Made by a program: the position numbers and the translations under genes
The notes under the pieces: model-generated
The model's input: the letters and a program-made list of their open reading frames with translations, nothing else
The model's database searches: none
What the model was told of the DNA's origin: nothing
Origin: JBEKHT01 sp049511715
Lineage (GTDB): Bacteria > Chloroflexota > Anaerolineae > Anaerolineales > RBG-16-64-43
NCBI GenBank assembly: GCA_049511715.1
Contig: JBEKXU010000015.1
Location: 10,077 to 74,076 of the forward strand
DNA: 64,000 bases
Direction: 5' to 3'
Part shown: positions 61,247 to 64,000 of the stretch, piece after piece
How the letters are laid out: each line of letters begins with the position of its first letter
Numbering within the stretch: position 1 is the stretch's first letter

Positions 61247-63274
61247 TCAAGCGGCCACGGGCTCGGCGACGGCCACCTTGTGGCCGTCCACGTTGCGCAG
61301 GAGTATTCCTTCCAGCTGAGCCAAGACCTGGTCGTTGCTGAATCCGGTACCGCTGATGGCGCCGGCAGGGCAAGCCGCCACGCACGTTCCGCATCCCTGG
61401 CAAAGCGCGGGATTGACCTCGGAAACCGCCCGGTCCTCGTGGAAAGTAATGGCGTTGAAGGGGCAGAGGCTGTTGCAGATGCGGCAGCCGGAACAGCGGG
61501 CCTCATCAATAGTGGCCCGGATCGGTTCGAGAGCAATTTCCTTTTGCTGGATTCTTCCCATGATGCGAGCGGCCGCGGCGGCCCCCTGGACGACCGTGGC
61601 AGGAATATCCTTCGGCCCCTGCGCGCAGCCGGCGATGAAGATCCCCTCCGTCATGGTCGCGACCGGGTCCAGCTTGGGGTGCCGCTCCGTGAACCAGCCG
61701 TTCACGCTGCAGGAGATGCCAAAGCGCTTGCCGACCTCTTTGGCGTCGTGGCGCGGCTCCAGTCCGGCCGAAAGAACAACCATATCGACGGGGATACGCC
61801 GCTGTTTGCCAATCAGCGTGTCTTCCACCTGCACAATGAGCTTGCCTTCCTCGCCGGGAAAGCGCGCCGCATCGGTGATTTCGGCAACCTTCCCTCGAAT
61901 GAAGTGGCCGCCCTCCTCGAGGATGCGATCGTAGAACTCCTCATAGTCCTTGGCCGCCGCGCGGATATCGATATAGAAGTTGTAGACCTCGGCCTCGGTC
62001 CGTTCCTGAACAATGTGCGCAAACTTGAGGCTCTGCATGCAGCAGATGGCCGAGCAGTAGCGGTTGTAGTTTTCGTCCCGGCTCCCCACACAATGGATGA
62101 TCGCCACGGACTGCGGCACGGTTTTTCGGTCGCGCAGAACGATCTTTCCCTCGGTCGGGCCGGCGGCGTTGCACAGGCGTTCAAATTCCAGACTGGTAAA
62201 GACATTCGGCAGGCGGCCGTACCCGTACTGCGGGATTCGCTTCGCATCAAACAGGTCAAAACCCGTCGCCAGCAGGATGTTCCCGACTTTCAGTTCGAGG
62301 ATCTCATCCTTCTGCGTGAAATCGATCGAATTTGGCTCGGTCGGGCAGAAGAGTTGGCAGGCCTTGCATTTTCCAGTCTTGAAATACGTGCAGTTTTCCG
62401 CGTCAATCACCGGGTACTTTGGCACGGCCTGAGCGAAGGGACGGTAGACCGCCTTGCGGTTTCCCAGGCCGGCCTCGAAAACGGTGTCTGCCACTTTCTT
62501 GGGGCACTTCTCCCAGCAAATCCCGCACCCGGTGCAGGACGCAGTGTTCACGTAGCGCGCCTTCTTCCGGACCGTGACCGTGAAGTTTCCGACGTACCCG
62601 TCCACTTTCTCCACCTCGCTCCAGGTGAGCAGGGTGATGTTGGGGTGGTTGCCGGCATCGAACATCTTGGGAGTCAGGATGCACGCAGAACAATCCAGCG
62701 TCGGGAAGGTCTTGTCGAACTGCGCCATGTGCCCCCCAATCGAGGGCTCTCGCTCGACTAGGTAGACCCGTGTCCCGCTGTCCGCAATCTCGAGGGCCGC
62801 CGAGATGCCAGCAATTCCGCCGCCCACGATCAATGTGGCCGGATTGATCGGCACGTGCAAGGGCTCCAGCGGAGCATCATGGACCACCCGTTCCACGGCT
62901 CCGGAGATGAGCGCCATGGCCTTCTGCGTGGCCGCTTGCCGGTCCGTGTGAACCCAGGAGTCCTGCTCGCGAACGGAGACCAGCTCGCACAGATAGGGAT
63001 TCAGGCCCGCTCGGGCGCAGGCCCCCCGGAAAGTTTTCTCATGCAGGTGAGGGGAGCAGGCGGCAACGACCACTCGCGTTAACCCCAGCTCGTGGATGTC
63101 TTTTTCGACCAGCTCCTGGCCCAGGCTGGAGCACATGAACTTGTAATCGCGGGCGACCACCACGCCCCGCGGGGCAAGTTTTTCCCCCGCCCACTTGGCG
63201 ACCGCTTCCACGTCCACCGTCCCGGCAATATTGCTCCCACAATGGCAGATGTAGACCCCTACCCGTTCGCTCAT
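61247..63274 (-). CDS. hdrA: HdrA, full-length electron-bifurcating flavoprotein
   Basis: A 675-residue canonical HdrA. It contains the N-terminal domain (VGVYICHCGSNIAG), the FAD motif VGGGIAGISAALEIADSG near 146, and TLDCSACILTPKM near 195, where methanogens may have selenocysteine and this copy has cysteine. The central ferredoxin insert has CTGCGICWEKCP near 241 and CKACQLFCP near 295. Two C-terminal clusters are CSGCRICNSLCP and CQGCGTCVAACP. HdrA splits electron pairs from H2 (through MvhADG) between ferredoxin and HdrB. The ATG is supported by AGGA five bases upstream. It is the only one of the window's HdrA modules with every standard part. Confidence 0.94.
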   Translation of the reverse strand: MSERVGVYICHCGSNIAGTVDVEAVAKWAGEKLAPRGVVVARDYKFMCSSLGQELVEKDIHELGLTRVVVAACSPHLHEKTFRGACARAGLNPYLCELVSVREQDSWVHTDRQAATQKAMALISGAVERVVHDAPLEPLHVPINPATLIVGGGIAGISAALEIADSGTRVYLVEREPSIGGHMAQFDKTFPTLDCSACILTPKMFDAGNHPNITLLTWSEVEKVDGYVGNFTVTVRKKARYVNTASCTGCGICWEKCPKKVADTVFEAGLGNRKAVYRPFAQAVPKYPVIDAENCTYFKTGKCKACQLFCPTEPNSIDFTQKDEILELKVGNILLATGFDLFDAKRIPQYGYGRLPNVFTSLEFERLCNAAGPTEGKIVLRDRKTVPQSVAIIHCVGSRDENYNRYCSAICCMQSLKFAHIVQERTEAEVYNFYIDIRAAAKDYEEFYDRILEEGGHFIRGKVAEITDAARFPGEEGKLIVQVEDTLIGKQRRIPVDMVVLSAGLEPRHDAKEVGKRFGISCSVNGWFTERHPKLDPVATMTEGIFIAGCAQGPKDIPATVVQGAAAAARIMGRIQQKEIALEPIRATIDEARCSGCRICNSLCPFNAITFHEDRAVSEVNPALCQGCGTCVAACPAGAISGTGFSNDQVLAQLEGILLRNVDGHKVAVAEPVAA

Positions 63275-63337
63275 GGTTTCCTGTCCTTTCCCAATTCGGA
63301 CGGCCACCCGCTGCACGAGTCTGGCTCCCGGGCCGGC

Positions 63338-64000
63338 TTACGCCGCCGAGGGGCGATCGCAGAAAGCCAGGACCGGTTTCGGCGACACGAACTCCGAGCC
63401 AATGCCCAGGCGTTTCGGCGCAACCCCCATCGCCAGCCCCATCAGCTGCGTGAAATAAAGCACGGGGACCGAAAACTTCGTCCCAAACACCTCATTGACC
63501 TGCCGCTGGTAGCATTCCAGATTGATTTGGCACATGGGGCAGGCCGTCGCAATCACGGTCGCACCGTGATCCACGGCGTTCTGAAGAAGATCATGGACCA
63601 GACTCAGGGCGGGCTGGCGGCTGGAGATGATCAGCGATCCACCGCAGCAGCGCAATCTCAGGGGAAAGTCAATCGGGTCCGCCCCCGTCGTGGCCATCAG
63701 CTCCTCGAAGAAGGTAGGCTGCTCAACGTCCTCCGAGTCCTTCTTCGGGCGGACCATCTGACACCCGTAGTAGGCCGCAATCTTCATCCCAGCCAGCGGA
63801 TGCGTCATGCGACTCTTGATCTCATCCAACCCGACATCCTCAACCAGGACCTCCACCAGATGGCGGACAGCGCTTTTTCCAGTAAAGTGGAGGTTATCAG
63901 CTTCCAGTGCCGAATTGATGCGCCCGGCCGCGTGGACATCGGCCTGGAGCTCGGCCCGGACGGAGGACATGTTCTTGTAGCAGCCGCTGCAGGGGCAAAC
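63338..64000 (-). CDS. hdrB: HdrB-like CCG-domain subunit, 5'-truncated by window edge
   Basis: The 220 C-terminal residues of an HdrB. The frame is open to the last base of the window, and the first visible residues, VCPCSGCYKN, are the end of CCG domain 1. Domain 2 is complete: YYGCQMVRP near 78, RLRCCGGSLII near 118 and TACPMCQINLE near 155. The family's closing pattern (PVLYFTQLMGLAMG) is also present. HdrB is the disulfide-reducing subunit; its partner HdrC would be expected just beyond the window. It is 63 bases upstream of hdrA. Confidence 0.92.
   Translation of the reverse strand, partial: VCPCSGCYKNMSSVRAELQADVHAAGRINSALEADNLHFTGKSAVRHLVEVLVEDVGLDEIKSRMTHPLAGMKIAAYYGCQMVRPKKDSEDVEQPTFFEELMATTGADPIDFPLRLRCCGGSLIISSRQPALSLVHDLLQNAVDHGATVIATACPMCQINLECYQRQVNEVFGTKFSVPVLYFTQLMGLAMGVAPKRLGIGSEFVSPKPVLAFCDRPSAA

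Overview
The window is about 64 kb of GC-rich bacterial chromosome from what looks like a strict anaerobe. Bacterial sigma-70 type promoters, Shine-Dalgarno sites, MutS and a GntR regulator argue against an archaeon. Two heterodisulfide-reductase-like (Hdr) systems, a group 3c [NiFe]-hydrogenase, a 2-oxoacid:ferredoxin oxidoreductase and many [4Fe-4S] motifs indicate ferredoxin-centred anaerobic metabolism. I see no rRNA, tRNA, CRISPR or insertion sequence, so the phylum cannot be fixed. Some traits (OTC with an SLRTR motif, a partial complex I, certain orphan membrane proteins) remind me of Chloroflexota, but this is a weak guess.

Layout. (1) 1-11357, plus strand: the tail of a surface-polysaccharide cluster (two GT4 glycosyltransferases, a two-domain dehydrogenase, a heparinase-like protein, the initiating sugar transferase, a methyltransferase, an ATP-grasp/HAD pair, a DegT aminotransferase). 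(2) 12044-16838: a promoter driving iscX, nuoB, a fused nuoCD, nuoI, a small Cys-rich protein and an Mrp ATPase. No membrane subunit of complex I follows. (3) 17306-19994: a PSP1/RicT-like protein, a degenerate cyanophycinase-like protein and a BtuF-like binding protein. (4) 20030-23691: a GntR/FCD regulator with its own promoter and tandem-repeat site, followed by korAB. (5) 24961-30397: two membrane glycosyltransferases and an unknown membrane protein. (6) 30416-35396, minus strand: argF, an alanine-dehydrogenase-like gene, a CoA-transferase and pyk. (7) 35685-38252: mutS. (8) 39455-56692, plus strand: a 13-gene redox island with three HdrA-type flavoproteins (one with a GltD-like module inserted), HdrB, HdrC, HdrCB, MvhD, two FrhB-like proteins, two iron-sulfur proteins, an acyl-CoA-dehydrogenase-like protein and a fumarate-reductase-like flavoprotein. 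(9) 56871-64000, minus strand and convergent with island 8: hdrB (cut by the window edge), hdrA, mvhD, mvhG, mvhA, a GNAT acetyltransferase and a hydrogenase maturation protease, with a terminator at the junction.

How the genes may work together. The minus-strand locus is a recognisable MvhADG-HdrABC set, expected to oxidise H2 (or make it) while coupling ferredoxin and a disulfide-like acceptor by flavin bifurcation. The plus-strand island reuses the same building blocks without a hydrogenase. Its GltD insert suggests NAD(P)H as partner, its two FrhB-like proteins suggest further electron entry points, and its acyl-CoA-dehydrogenase-like and fumarate-reductase-like proteins suggest an organic acceptor or donor. 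KorAB would supply reduced ferredoxin, and NuoBCDI with its co-transcribed iron-sulfur assembly factors could pass electrons to a membrane arm encoded elsewhere. The island is the best candidate here for an undescribed system; its function is inferred from domains and context only.
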